From CAYSZB01 sp964435475 (GTDB lineage Bacteria; Chloroflexota; Anaerolineae; Anaerolineales; Anaerolineaceae): a stretch of 64,000 nucleotides of DNA. The stretch is from positions 6,075 through 70,074 of the forward strand of contig CAYSZB010000006.1 in assembly GCA_964435475.1 (NCBI GenBank). Reading direction: 5' to 3'. Each line of letters begins with the position of its first letter. The first letter of the stretch is position 1. The position numbers were made by a program, and so were the translations under genes. Below are positions 51,478 through 61,230 of this stretch, in pieces. The notes beneath the pieces were generated by a model, which worked only from the letters and a program-made list of their open reading frames with translations, did no database searches and had not been told where the DNA came from.

Positions 51478-51531
51478 CGCGTTGAAAGTCAGTGTAAAAT
51501 TGAAACTAGAATCTGATTTTAGGAGTCAAGA

Positions 51532-52398
51532 ATGATCATCGCCGGGATAGAAGCAGGTGGCACCAAGTTCGTGTGCGGGGTCGGTACAGACCGGGGTGAG
51601 GTCATGGAACGGGTTAGCTTTCCCACCACCCTGCCCGAAGAGACCCTTCCTCGAGCGATCGATTTCTTGTTATCCATACGCAAGCGGTATGCCTGGCAAT
51701 CTGTTGGTCTGGCATCATTTGGACCGCTTAACCTGCATCCTGATTCTTCGACCTATGGCTACATCACCAGCACTCCGAAGCCTGCCTGGCAGGGGGTGAA
51801 TATCGTTGGCACGCTGGAAGAGACTCTGGGCTGCCCGGTACATTTTGACACCGACGTAAATGCTGCTGCCCTGGCAGAGCAACGCTGGGGTGCAGCCCGG
51901 GGCAAAGAAAACGTGGTCTATATCACAGTGGGTACCGGGATTGGAGGCGGTTCACTGGTCAATGGCAAGCTGGTCCACGGTCTGCTGCATCCCGAGATGG
52001 GACATATGCCCATTCGCCCACACTCCTCCTTCCACGGGATCTGCCCATTCCACCAGGACTGCCTGGAAGGCTTGGCCAGCGGCCCGGCAATGCAGGCAAG
52101 CTGGGGAATTCCCGCGCAGGAACTTCCCGATAACCATCCCGCCTGGCTTGAAGAAGCTGACTACCTGGCCCAGGGTCTGGTCAGCATCATCACCATTCTG
52201 TCGCCTGAAGTTATCGTCATGGGGGGCGGGGTGATGAAGCAGGCACAACTCTTCCCGTTAATCCACAAGGGCGTCCAGAACCTGTTAAATGGCTATCTGG
52301 ATCTGCTGCAGATCACCCGGCAGATCGATCGATTCATTGTTCCAGCTGGATTGGGCGCAAATGCCGGATTGCTGGGTGCAATAGCTTTGGCATTGTAA
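51532..52398 (+). CDS. ROK-family fructokinase
   Basis: A 288-residue ROK sugar kinase. ATP-binding GIEAGGTKFVCGVG is at the N terminus, DTDVNAAALAE carries the catalytic Asp, and VGTGIGGG is the second phosphate motif. A zinc-binding stretch, GHMPIRPH then GICPFHQDCLEG, matches the fructokinase (ScrK/GmuE) subgroup. It phosphorylates fructose to fructose-6-phosphate. Start ATG with AGGAG 7 bp upstream. Convergent with xylB, ending 11 bp away. Confidence 0.88.
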   Translation: MIIAGIEAGGTKFVCGVGTDRGEVMERVSFPTTLPEETLPRAIDFLLSIRKRYAWQSVGLASFGPLNLHPDSSTYGYITSTPKPAWQGVNIVGTLEETLGCPVHFDTDVNAAALAEQRWGAARGKENVVYITVGTGIGGGSLVNGKLVHGLLHPEMGHMPIRPHSSFHGICPFHQDCLEGLASGPAMQASWGIPAQELPDNHPAWLEEADYLAQGLVSIITILSPEVIVMGGGVMKQAQLFPLIHKGVQNLLNGYLDLLQITRQIDRFIVPAGLGANAGLLGAIALAL

Positions 52399-52409
52399 TC
52401 AATTTCAGA

Positions 52410-53909
52410 TCAACTGGCCAGGTGGTTAAAGTGACCCTTAAGAGCCGGGTAAAGTCCCTGGTAGAGTGGATACATATCCCGGTAGATTGAAACCAACTCA
52501 GGATTCCTGTGAGTCTCATGGGTGAGCGTTACTGAACGCTGGCAGGCTTCGCTTACATTATTCCAGATACCCACCCCCACCCCGGCTAACAACGCCGCAC
52601 CAAAAGCCGCCCCCTCCGGGCAGGCAACGCCCTGCAAGTCGCAGTCCAGCACCGAGGCCAGTATCTCACGCCACAGGGCACCCTTGGTCCCCCCACCTGA
52701 AGCGCGCACTTCACGGATCTCTGCCAGTCCGGCATCCTGGATCAACGAAAAGCTGTCCTTCAAGCCAAAAGCTACGCCCTCCAGGACAGCACGGGTCATG
52801 TGGGCACGGCTGTGTCGCAGGGTCAGCCCAACAAAGGCACCCCGCGCCAGCGGATCCGGATGAGGCGTGCGCTCACCGCTCAGGTAGGGCAGGAACAAAA
52901 GCCCTTCACTGCCTGCCGGGATAACAGAGGCTTCTGAGAGGAGTTGATTAAAACTGACTCCCGGTGCCAGGGTATCTCGGAACCACTGCAGACTGCCTGC
53001 GGCGGAGAGCATCACGCCCATGAAATGCCACATGCCCGGTACCGTATGACAAAAAGCATGCAGTCGTCCCTGGGGCTCGATCAGGGCAGCGGGCGTTGCG
53101 GCGAACACAACGCCAGAAGTTCCAACCGTCAGGCCGATAATGCCTGGTTCCACAGCTCCCACGCCCACGGCCTGGGCTGCCTGGTCTCCTCCCCCAGCCA
53201 CCACTGGTGTACCGGGTCTCAGACCGGTTAACATAGCCGCTTCTTGAGTGATCGATCCGGTGATCGCCGGTCCTTCAAAGGTCGGCGGCATCCAGTCCGG
53301 GTCAATGCCCAGCATCTCAAGCAGCTGTGCTGACCAATCCCTCTGGCGAATGTCAAAAAGCACCGTCCCGGAACCATCAGCTTTGTCCATGGCATACTGC
53401 CCGCTCAGGCGGTAGCGAATGTAATCCTTTGGCAGCAGGACATGCCTGGCACGGGCATATATTGCGGGCTCATGCTGTGCCACCCACAGGATCTTGGGAG
53501 CGGTGAAACCGGTCAGCGCCACATTGCCAGTGATCTGGATGAATTGCTCCCTGCCCACGCGCTGGTGGATCGTATCGCACTGGGCCTGGGTACGCTGATC
53601 ATTCCACAGGATGGCCGGCCTGAGCACCTCGCCAGCCTCATCCAGCAGAACCAGCCCGTGCATCTGGCCGGTCAGGCCGATCGAGGCAATATCTTGTGAT
53701 CTGAGGCCTGAGGTCGTTATCACCTTTTGAATGCTCTGCATAGTTGCATCCCACCATTCATGAGGGTCCTGTTCAGACCACAACGGGCGTGGGGAGGAAA
53801 GGGTGTGCGGTGTAGAGGCTGATGCTACAACCTGGCCAGTATAATTGATCAATAAGGCTTTACTGCCCGTGGTGGAAACATCAATGCCGAGAAGATAAGC
53901 TGGTGCCAT
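52410..53909 (-). CDS. xylB: Xylulokinase
   Basis: A 499-residue FGGY-family kinase. It has N-terminal LLGIDVSTTGSKALLI, SIGLTGQMHGLVLLD with the MHG motif found in xylulokinases, ILWNDQRT, GGGDQAAQAVG, and SGGGTKGALWREI near the C terminus. It phosphorylates D-xylulose to xylulose-5-phosphate. Start ATG 53909 preceded by GAGGAA. It follows xylA in the same direction with a 335-bp gap, so it may have its own promoter. Confidence 0.92.
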   Translation of the reverse strand: MAPAYLLGIDVSTTGSKALLINYTGQVVASASTPHTLSSPRPLWSEQDPHEWWDATMQSIQKVITTSGLRSQDIASIGLTGQMHGLVLLDEAGEVLRPAILWNDQRTQAQCDTIHQRVGREQFIQITGNVALTGFTAPKILWVAQHEPAIYARARHVLLPKDYIRYRLSGQYAMDKADGSGTVLFDIRQRDWSAQLLEMLGIDPDWMPPTFEGPAITGSITQEAAMLTGLRPGTPVVAGGGDQAAQAVGVGAVEPGIIGLTVGTSGVVFAATPAALIEPQGRLHAFCHTVPGMWHFMGVMLSAAGSLQWFRDTLAPGVSFNQLLSEASVIPAGSEGLLFLPYLSGERTPHPDPLARGAFVGLTLRHSRAHMTRAVLEGVAFGLKDSFSLIQDAGLAEIREVRASGGGTKGALWREILASVLDCDLQGVACPEGAAFGAALLAGVGVGIWNNVSEACQRSVTLTHETHRNPELVSIYRDMYPLYQGLYPALKGHFNHLAS

Positions 53910-54244
53910 ATTCCTCATAATTAATAGCCGGGATACCCAGGCAGGTCTTCTAAAAATCGCTGGTTTCGGTTGTGGGAGCAAGCGTCTTCACGGGGTAAGG
54001 CTATGCATGCCCCGGCATTGTGGGTGATATGTCCGATACTGTGCCTTAACTTGCTGGTCATCTTAGTCTCATCGAGTCTATCCTCGATCTGCGGGTCCTA
54101 AACCCAGTAAGCACCCAGTTGGACAAATTTCTCCTCAAGCATCATCTATCCCAAGAGAGCAGATATACTGTGGTCGACCTGTATTGTATGCGGTCCAGTT
54201 TGCTCATCTTGCTCCTTATCAACCTGCCCATGTTATTTTTGAAA
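53910..54244. other. Intergenic region between xylA and xylB
   Basis: 335 bp without a credible gene. It contains a short inverted repeat ATCGAG-TCTATC-CTCGAT near 54070. No good promoter for xylB was recognised. Confidence 0.4.
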
Positions 54245-55411
54245 TCATCGGTAGCCCAGGAGCAAATCGATGGTCAGTTGGTCCAATTTTTCATACTGCA
54301 GACCACGGCTAGCAATGACCTGCCTGTCAAAGGGATGGGCTTTGATGGCCTGTGCCTTGGCAGGTGTGTATTGACCAAAAAACGGTTCAATGATCGGATC
54401 GGATGCATTAATCTCGGCCAGTAAAGCCTGGATCTGTGGGTCGGCATTGAACTGGGCAGCTTTTTCGCGGAGCATCAGGTAGGTGCGCATACAGCCGCGG
54501 GCAAAGTCCTTGACCCCTTCATAGTCCTCTGTCCGGTAGGCATGGGCGTCAAAATGGCGTGGCCCGTTATAACCCACATCCTCCAGGAACTTGACCAGGT
54601 AGAAAGCAGCCTTGATGTCGCGGGAGCCAAAGCGCAGGTCCTGGTCATAGCGCCCGGGATACTGGTCATTCAGGTCGATATGGAAGAGCTTACCGGCTTC
54701 CCACGCCTGGGCAACACCGTGCATGAAGTTGATGCCAGCCATATGTTCATGCGCCACTTCCGGGTTAACACCGACCATCTCAGGGTGGTCCAGCGTGGCA
54801 ATAAAACCCAGCATATGGCCAATGGTGGGGTTGTAGATATCCCCGCGTGGTTCATTTGGCTTGGCTTCAAGGGCAAACTTGAGGTCATAATGGTTGTCCA
54901 AGGCATATTCACAGAAAAAGTTCATCGCTTCGCGGTTGCGCTTGATAGCTTCCACAGCATTCTTGCTGGAATCGGTCTCTGTCCCTTCACGGCCACCCCA
55001 GAAGACATAGATCTGTGCACCGAATTCCACCCCCAGGTCAATGGCTCGCATGGTCTTCTGGAGGGCATAAGCCCTCACCTTGGGGTCATTGGAGGTAAAA
55101 GCGCCGTCTTTGAAGACCGGGTCGCCGAACAGATTGGTAGTTGCCATTGGGACAACCAACCCGGTGTCCTGTAAGGCCTGACGAAAAGACTGCTTAATCT
55201 CAGCAGCCTCAGCGGATGTGGCATCGATGGGGATCAGGTCGTTATCATGGAAATTGACCCCGTAGGCACCCACTTCCGCCAGCAGGTAAACCAGGTCAGC
55301 CGGGGATTTTGGCTCGCGCACCGGTCCACCGAAGGGATCGCGACCGACCGACCCCACCGTCCACAGTCCAAAGGTAAATTTGTCTTCAGGCTTTGGAACA
55401 AAACTGCTCAT
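54245..55411 (-). CDS. xylA: Xylose isomerase
   Basis: A 388-residue class I (actinomycete-length) xylose isomerase. FTFGLWTVG is at the N terminus, the catalytic His in GVNFHDND, VFWGGREG, FALEAKPNEPRGD with metal Glu and catalytic Lys, NPEVAHEHMAG, HIDLNDQ, and HFDAHAYRTED. It interconverts xylose and xylulose, and also glucose and fructose. Start ATG with AAGGAG upstream. Upstream of xylB on the same strand. Confidence 0.95.
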   Translation of the reverse strand: MSSFVPKPEDKFTFGLWTVGSVGRDPFGGPVREPKSPADLVYLLAEVGAYGVNFHDNDLIPIDATSAEAAEIKQSFRQALQDTGLVVPMATTNLFGDPVFKDGAFTSNDPKVRAYALQKTMRAIDLGVEFGAQIYVFWGGREGTETDSSKNAVEAIKRNREAMNFFCEYALDNHYDLKFALEAKPNEPRGDIYNPTIGHMLGFIATLDHPEMVGVNPEVAHEHMAGINFMHGVAQAWEAGKLFHIDLNDQYPGRYDQDLRFGSRDIKAAFYLVKFLEDVGYNGPRHFDAHAYRTEDYEGVKDFARGCMRTYLMLREKAAQFNADPQIQALLAEINASDPIIEPFFGQYTPAKAQAIKAHPFDRQVIASRGLQYEKLDQLTIDLLLGYR

Positions 55412-55953
55412 AACATTCTCCTTGTCAATCTTATTTTATCTCAGGAATTATAAACTCGTTTTCATCAGAAAAAACCGCATAATTCAGAAAATTCCAGCTG
55501 TTATGCCAGGTTTGAGCCTTCACCATCAGCCTGTTATCTATCACTTGGTCGCGATGATCCATTGAAATTACCTTGTGATCAATTGACTGATGCCAGCCTT
55601 TGGTTCGTGTCCTTTTCCAGTAATTTAGATTGTAATGAAAAGATGTCTGAACAAGACCCTGAAGAACCCAGCAAATGTTTTGTGATACGGAAAATATCAA
55701 GCCCTCCCAGGGGAGAAATTTATGTACTTAAATATATGACCCATTATCAAGTGTGGATCTAAATACTGGGGGTATTGTAATGGCCTTTGATGGTTACCTG
55801 CAGTCACATCGGGACTGTGATAGTGGTTTGTTGGGTGAACCTCAGCTTTGAGTTGCGAAAGAATCCCTGATCACCCAGAACGAGAGCGCCATCCTGGTAA
55901 GGAATTATGATTTATTTATCGCTTTAAAATCGGAACCCGACTATTCGCAGGAC
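55412..55953. other. Intergenic region upstream of xylA
   Basis: 542 bp in which I see no supported gene, RNA or repeat. A phrase CATCCTGGTAAGGA near 55893 also occurs near 47210, so the two non-coding regions may share remnants. The xylA promoter should be at the left end but was not identified. Confidence 0.4.
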
Positions 55954-56619
55954 CTAACCTAATCTTTCCTTGATCAGCGCTTCCCCCAGCTGGATCAGGG
56001 TCTTTATATCTTCCTCCCGGGACAGGTAAACCTGGTCCAGGCATATTTCCAGACCCTGTTGGGTTAGCTTGATGACCGGTTTTTTGGCTGTCAGCGCAAG
56101 CAAAGCTCCTTGCACACGCAGTGAGAGCAGTTCTTCTGCATCGCGCTCATCGTTCACCAGCACCATATAATGCTCCAGAAAATCAACACTCCCCACCTGC
56201 ACCTCGGCCAGGCCCCTGGCAGAGTCCCCCAAGACAGCCTGCAGCAGCCTTTCCTGCAGCCTTGTGCCGAAACTTCCCAGGTCGACCCGGGCCGGCCTCG
56301 GCCCGATCACCAGATTGCGCCCCGCCAGGTAAAGGCTCTCGGATCGAAATGTGGTTTTCCGGGAGACATTGGACTGCTGCGGTTCAACACTGGTTCCACT
56401 GACATAGGTCAGTGCTTCAATGTTCCAGTTGGGACCTTTCAGCTGGTAACCACTGCGCAGGCGTTCCCTGATGGCTGTGAAGCCCCAGCCATTCTGCCTG
56501 GCAAGGCTTTCAACCTGCAGAAGCTTGCGTTTTTTTGCCACCCGACCGAGAACAAAGATACCAATCACCACCATACCAGTAACGAAAACAACAATCAGGC
56601 TTATGAAAATATCATCCAT
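55954..56619 (-). CDS. Hypothetical membrane-anchored protein
   Basis: A 221-residue protein I do not recognise. One N-terminal membrane helix (about 5-27) is followed by a basic stop-transfer segment VAKKRKLLQ and a soluble domain of mixed alpha/beta character ending LIQLGEALIKERLG. No catalytic motif is evident. Start is ATG 56619, with GAGG 8 bp upstream; a TTG lies one codon earlier. It follows glmS on the same strand 31 bp away and may be cotranscribed with it. Confidence 0.65.
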   Translation of the reverse strand: MDDIFISLIVVFVTGMVVIGIFVLGRVAKKRKLLQVESLARQNGWGFTAIRERLRSGYQLKGPNWNIEALTYVSGTSVEPQQSNVSRKTTFRSESLYLAGRNLVIGPRPARVDLGSFGTRLQERLLQAVLGDSARGLAEVQVGSVDFLEHYMVLVNDERDAEELLSLRVQGALLALTAKKPVIKLTQQGLEICLDQVYLSREEDIKTLIQLGEALIKERLG

Positions 56620-56650
56620 CAATATGCCTCGCTCTTTATAGTGTGTGCAG

Positions 56651-58438
56651 CTAATCTACTGTCAGGGTTTTGCTCAGGTTGCGCGGAAAATCGGGGTCAT
56701 AACCCCTGGCTACAGCCATATGGTATGACAACAACTGCAGCGGGATGACAGCTAACAGCGAAGCTATCTCCGGGGTGGACCCGGGGATAACGATCAGATC
56801 ACTGGCATTGGCAACCAGACGGTCATCCTGCTCACCCACGGCAATTGCCCGCCCACCGCGACAGGTCACCTCGTTGATCCCGCTGACGATCAATGGCACG
56901 CCATCCGGGGGTGTCACAAACAGCACCGGGAAACCATCAGTGACCGCTGAAAGCGGTCCGTGCTTGAATTCGGTCGATAGCATGCCCTCGCAGTGAGCAT
57001 AGGTGATCTCTTTGAGCTTCAGTGCCCCTTCCAACGCAATGGGGTAACTGGTACCATACCCCAGGCAGTACAGGTCGTTCCAAACATTTACAGCGGGTAC
57101 CAGGGCTTCAACCGCATCCCCTACCTGCTCGATCGTCTTCTGCATCAGGTCCGGCAGAGCAGATAGCTCAGCGCGATCCCTGCCCCCCAAGCGGTATGCC
57201 AGGTACAGGAAGGTGATCAGCTGGTTGGTGAAGGTTTTGGTAGCTGGCACACTGATCTCGTAGCCGCAGGTCAGCGGCAACCAGGCCTCGGTGATGCGGG
57301 TCAGGGTTGAACCAATCACATTGGCCATGCCAAAACAGGTCATACCCGCTACCCGGGCACCCTGCAGCGCATCCAGTACATCCTTGGTCTCCCCGGATTG
57401 GCTGACAAAGATACCCACGTCCAGAGGTCCAACTGTTGGCAGGTACTGGGGGGTGAACTGCGGAGCCAGGACCGGGATGACTGCCCTATTGGCCAAACGG
57501 GCAAAGTAAACCGCCCCAGCCAGGCATGCATGATAACTGGTGCCACAGCCAACAAAGAACACGTTTCGCGCCTTGCCGATCCTATCCAGTATCACCTGCA
57601 CATCACGGCTGTTTTCCAGCAAGTGCAGCAGTTCGCCTGCCACTTGGGGCTGCTCATGGATCTCTTTAAGCATGAAGTGGGCATAGCCGCCTTTCTGGAC
57701 AGAACTCATCTCCTCGATGATGATCTCTGGTGCCCGTTCTATCAGGCTGCCATCCAGGACCGAGTGCAGTTCAACTCTGTCTGCCCACAGGGTGACGATC
57801 TCGCCATCCTCCAGGCGGACGATCTTTTTCGTCAGTGGAAGGATCGAAGGCAGGTCAGAGGAGACGCAGGTAAAACCATCACCAATGCCGACCACCAGCC
57901 CGGAGCCTTTTTTAATGGCATAGAGCTTATCGTCGTTGATCCGCCCGATGACGTAGGCATAATCTCCTTGCAGGTCCTGGTAGGCATGGCGGATGGCATC
58001 GATGAACCCCATCCCGCGATCAATGTAGCGCTCAGTGGCATGCACGCAGGACTCGCCGTCGTTGGTGGAGCGGACGGTCATGCCTTCCGCAATGAACTGC
58101 TGGCGCAGTTCAACATTGTTGACCACGTTGCCGTTGTGGGCTCCCACCATATCCCCATCCGAGTCCAGGTGGGGTTGGGAGTTGGCTTGAGAGGGTTCAC
58201 CAAAGGTCGCCCAACGCAGCTGGGTGATGCCGCGCTGCCCGCGCATCTCGGCGATGTTATAGAGCCTGGCCACATCGTCCACACGCCCTTTGTCCTTGCG
58301 CAAGTCAATCGTGCTTCCACTGATGGTCGCTGCACCGACTGAATCATAGCCGCGGTAGGTCAGCCTGCGCGCTGCGTCGACCAGGATGGGACCCAAGTGC
58401 TGCTCATTTTGTGTTACGATGCCAAAAATTCCGCACAT
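56651..58438 (-). CDS. glmS: Glutamine-fructose-6-phosphate aminotransferase
   Basis: A 595-residue enzyme. The N-terminal glutaminase starts MCGIFGIV, with Cys2 as nucleophile after Met removal, and has RLTYRGYDSVGAA, GxxRWAT-like LRWATFGEPS and AHNGNVVNN. Two SIS domains follow with VGCGTSYHA, SQSGETKDV, ATKTFTNQL and LGYGTSYPIALEGALKLKE. It makes glucosamine-6-phosphate for cell-wall and UDP-GlcNAc synthesis. Start at 58438 because Cys must be residue 2; GAGGAG precedes it. Confidence 0.93.
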   Translation of the reverse strand: MCGIFGIVTQNEQHLGPILVDAARRLTYRGYDSVGAATISGSTIDLRKDKGRVDDVARLYNIAEMRGQRGITQLRWATFGEPSQANSQPHLDSDGDMVGAHNGNVVNNVELRQQFIAEGMTVRSTNDGESCVHATERYIDRGMGFIDAIRHAYQDLQGDYAYVIGRINDDKLYAIKKGSGLVVGIGDGFTCVSSDLPSILPLTKKIVRLEDGEIVTLWADRVELHSVLDGSLIERAPEIIIEEMSSVQKGGYAHFMLKEIHEQPQVAGELLHLLENSRDVQVILDRIGKARNVFFVGCGTSYHACLAGAVYFARLANRAVIPVLAPQFTPQYLPTVGPLDVGIFVSQSGETKDVLDALQGARVAGMTCFGMANVIGSTLTRITEAWLPLTCGYEISVPATKTFTNQLITFLYLAYRLGGRDRAELSALPDLMQKTIEQVGDAVEALVPAVNVWNDLYCLGYGTSYPIALEGALKLKEITYAHCEGMLSTEFKHGPLSAVTDGFPVLFVTPPDGVPLIVSGINEVTCRGGRAIAVGEQDDRLVANASDLIVIPGSTPEIASLLAVIPLQLLSYHMAVARGYDPDFPRNLSKTLTVD

Positions 58439-58705
58439 ATGCTCCTCATTTATAACCAATTTGCCGAACTGTAAAAATTCAGCGTGAGAAGTTTATCATA
58501 TTCCAAATTATTCATGAGTCAATTCAATTTTATGGATCGCCAGCCTGAAATGGTAAGGAAACTTGGGGATGCAGTTATTTAATTTATAATAATTCATGAA
58601 ATTGAAAAATCAATATTTGCTGCTTATTGATTCAGCACCCTTTACAGAAACGGAAGAATCATTTTTTATTGTCATCAACTAAATTAGTTCACTGAGAGGT
58701 AAAAT

Positions 58706-60139
58706 ATGCTGCTGAAACATTTCTTCCTGGGGAAGATTGCCCATAGTTCTTATATCCTGGCAGGCAAAGAAAGCTGCGCGGTCATCGATCCCCAACGCGA
58801 TGTGGATATGTACATCCAGGAAGCGCGCAACCTGGGGGTGCGCATCACCCATATCATTGAGACCCACCTGCACGCCGACTTCATTTCCGGCCATATGGGC
58901 CTGGCAACCAGGACCGGGGCGACAATCTATGCCCCGGCATCTGCCAACTGCGCTTTTGGCCATCAACCCCTGGCAGAGGGAGACCTTGTCAAACTGGAGG
59001 ATATGGACTTGCGTGTTCTGGAGACCCCCGGCCACACACCGGAACACATCTCTTATGTGGTCACGGATCACTCAAGGGGAGAAAATCCGATCGGCGTTTT
59101 CGTGGGCGACACCCTTTTCGTGGGGGATGTCGGCAGGCCCGACCTGTTCCCGGACGTTGCGCAGGAACTGGCTGGCAGTCTGTTCCACAGCCTGCATGAC
59201 AAACTGCTTAAACTACCGGATTATGTGGAGGTATACCCGGCACACGGCGCGGGTTCACTTTGCGGACGCTCAATGGGTGCCAAATGGCTGAGCACGATCG
59301 GCTATGAACGGCTGTACAACCCAGCCCTACAGATCACAGACAAGGACAGCTTCATCAGATCCCTGACAACTGACATGCCACCGGCCCCGGACCATTTCAG
59401 CCGCTGCAGTGAGATCAACCGCAGGGGACCTGCCCTGATAGCCGACCTTCCAGCGCTGCAGGAGTTGAACATCCGGGAGTTTGAGCAGCACCTTGAAAAA
59501 GAAGACGCCATTGTGCTGGATGTGCGGCCTTATGCCTCCTTTGCCAGTCTACACATTCCTGGGGCATGGCATATCGACCTGAATGGCAACTTCCCCACCT
59601 TTAGCGGATGGGTCCTGCCGATCGACAAAGACATACTGCTTGTTGCGGATAATTTCGACGATGCCCACCTGGCCAACCTGTGGCTACGGCGGGTTGGCGT
59701 GGACCGGGTGATAGGGTCCCTGGCTGGCAGCATGAATACCTGGATCGGCAAAGGTAAAAAGATCGCCGACATCAAGATGGTCTCTTCCGAAGACCTGCAT
59801 GACCGTGTATCAGGCCATGAAAATTTTGTCCTGGTCGATGTACGGGCGCCGCTGGAGTTTGCTGACAGCCATATTGATGGGGCGCTCAACATCCCAGCAC
59901 CGGACCTACGTTCCAGGTACAGCGAACTGGACCCTGAGAAGCCCACCATCCTGGTCTGCAGCTCGGGCAACCGTTCGAGCATGGCCGGCAGCATTCTTAA
60001 ACAGCGCGGTTTCAAGTCCGTTTACAACGTGGCTGGCGGTATGACCGGTTACAGCACGGCCGGATATGCCAGGGAATGCAGAATATGTGAGAACCCGCAT
60101 GGTTCCCGTTATACTGCCGGGACCTATGACAATACCTGA
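58706..60139 (+). CDS. Persulfide dioxygenase-like MBL protein with two rhodanese domains
   Basis: A 477-residue protein. The MBL-fold domain (about 1-235) has THLHADFISGH, ETPGHTPEH and FVGDTLFVGDVGRPDL, as in ETHE1/CstB persulfide dioxygenases. Rhodanese domain 1 (about 260-350) has LLVADNFDDA with no active-site Cys. Rhodanese domain 2 (about 365-460) has the catalytic loop VCSSGNRSS. It probably oxidises or relays persulfide sulfur. Two YeeE/YedE-type genes follow at 15 and 9 bp. Ribosome site GAGAGG; a TATAAT lies at 58585-58590. The 267-bp upstream gap is AT-rich with no other feature. Confidence 0.88.
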   Translation: MLLKHFFLGKIAHSSYILAGKESCAVIDPQRDVDMYIQEARNLGVRITHIIETHLHADFISGHMGLATRTGATIYAPASANCAFGHQPLAEGDLVKLEDMDLRVLETPGHTPEHISYVVTDHSRGENPIGVFVGDTLFVGDVGRPDLFPDVAQELAGSLFHSLHDKLLKLPDYVEVYPAHGAGSLCGRSMGAKWLSTIGYERLYNPALQITDKDSFIRSLTTDMPPAPDHFSRCSEINRRGPALIADLPALQELNIREFEQHLEKEDAIVLDVRPYASFASLHIPGAWHIDLNGNFPTFSGWVLPIDKDILLVADNFDDAHLANLWLRRVGVDRVIGSLAGSMNTWIGKGKKIADIKMVSSEDLHDRVSGHENFVLVDVRAPLEFADSHIDGALNIPAPDLRSRYSELDPEKPTILVCSSGNRSSMAGSILKQRGFKSVYNVAGGMTGYSTAGYARECRICENPHGSRYTAGTYDNT

Positions 60140-60154
60140 TTAAAAGGAGAGTAA

Positions 60155-60676
60155 ATGATGAGCTGGATAACTGAAACGCGCTGGTCACCCTATGTGGTCG
60201 GTGCAGCCATCGGGGTCCTGAGCTGGCTGACCCTGCTGATCTCAAATAAACCGATCGGCTGCTCAACAACTTTTGCCCGTGGGGCTGGCATGCTGGAAAA
60301 GATCTTCCGGGGAAAAAGGGTGGACCAAAAACTGTACTACCAGGAAGTTCCGCCCATCGTGGACTGGCAATTCATGCTGGTGATCGGTATTGTGATCGGT
60401 GCACTTATCTCAGCCCTGCTTTCGGGCTCATTCCGCTTCCAGGTGGTACCGGACACCTGGTTCGCCGCCTTTGGCGCAAACCGCATCCTGCGCATCATCG
60501 CCGGATTTATCGGGGGTATCTTCCTCGGCTTTGGTTCGCGCTGGGCAGATGGCTGCACCAGCGGTCACGGGATCAGCGGCACGATGCAGCTGGCTGTCTC
60601 CTCATGGATTTCTGCCATCTGCTTCTTCATCGGGGGCATCCTGGCCGCTTTTTTCCTGTTCAGCCTGATCGCATAA
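60155..60676 (+). CDS. YeeE/YedE-family sulfur transporter half 1
   Basis: A 173-residue membrane protein with four to five hydrophobic segments. Conserved Cys motifs are KPIGCSTTFARGAG near residue 30 and RWADGCTSGHGISGT near 135, the latter characteristic of YeeE/YedE (TsuA) thiosulfate transporters. In single-chain TsuA both halves are in one protein; here they are split into two genes. AAAGGAG precedes the start. It likely brings thiosulfate or another sulfur species in for the preceding rhodanese. Confidence 0.85.
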   Translation: MMSWITETRWSPYVVGAAIGVLSWLTLLISNKPIGCSTTFARGAGMLEKIFRGKRVDQKLYYQEVPPIVDWQFMLVIGIVIGALISALLSGSFRFQVVPDTWFAAFGANRILRIIAGFIGGIFLGFGSRWADGCTSGHGISGTMQLAVSSWISAICFFIGGILAAFFLFSLIA

Positions 60677-60685
60677 GGAGGCAAG

Positions 60686-61213
60686 ATGAAAACAAAATCC
60701 AGGGACTTGATCTGGGGGCTGATCTTTGGGATCGCATTTGGCTTCCTGCTGCAGAAAGGGGGGGGGACCAGTTACGACGTGATCATCGGCCAATTACTGC
60801 TCACCGATCACACCGTACTGAAGATCATCTTCACAGCGGTGGTGGTCGGCATGCTGGGGATCCACCTGATGCGCAGGTTGGGGTGGGTCGACTTCAAAGT
60901 CAAACCAGGGTCCTGGGGAAAGAATGCGATCGGCGGGTTGATCTTCGGGGTGGGGTTCGCCCTGCTGGGCTACTGCCCGGGAACCATTGCAGGCGCCATC
61001 GGTAATGGGCAGCTGGACGCCCTGATCGGCGGCCTGCCCGGTATCCTCCTGGGTTCGTGGCTGCTGGCAACCATTTACCCGAAGATCCGCAACGGCATCC
61101 TGGCCAAGGGCGACTTTGGCAACCTGACCCTGCCCAAGCTCCTAAAAGTTAATGAATGGCTGGTCATCATACCTCTGTCGATCATCCTGGTGGGTATCAT
61201 GCTGCTGCTGTGA
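60686..61213 (+). CDS. YeeE/YedE-family sulfur transporter half 2
   Basis: A 175-residue membrane protein with about five hydrophobic segments and the second-half motif GFALLGYCPGTIAGAIGNGQLDA, including the conserved Cys. AAGGAGG precedes the ATG 9 bp after its partner. Together the two half-proteins probably form one transport unit. The operon ends at an intrinsic terminator about 18 bp downstream. Confidence 0.85.
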   Translation: MKTKSRDLIWGLIFGIAFGFLLQKGGGTSYDVIIGQLLLTDHTVLKIIFTAVVVGMLGIHLMRRLGWVDFKVKPGSWGKNAIGGLIFGVGFALLGYCPGTIAGAIGNGQLDALIGGLPGILLGSWLLATIYPKIRNGILAKGDFGNLTLPKLLKVNEWLVIIPLSIILVGIMLLL

Positions 61214-61230
61214 GCAGATTTTTTGATATC

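Noticed and set aside
54119..54424. 101-codon plus-strand frame overlapping the end of xylA
   Set aside because: Two thirds lie antisense to xylA and no motif is present.
55562..55762. 66-codon frame upstream of xylA
   Set aside because: TTG start without ribosome site, no recognisable features; an internal 39-codon ATG frame is equally unsupported.
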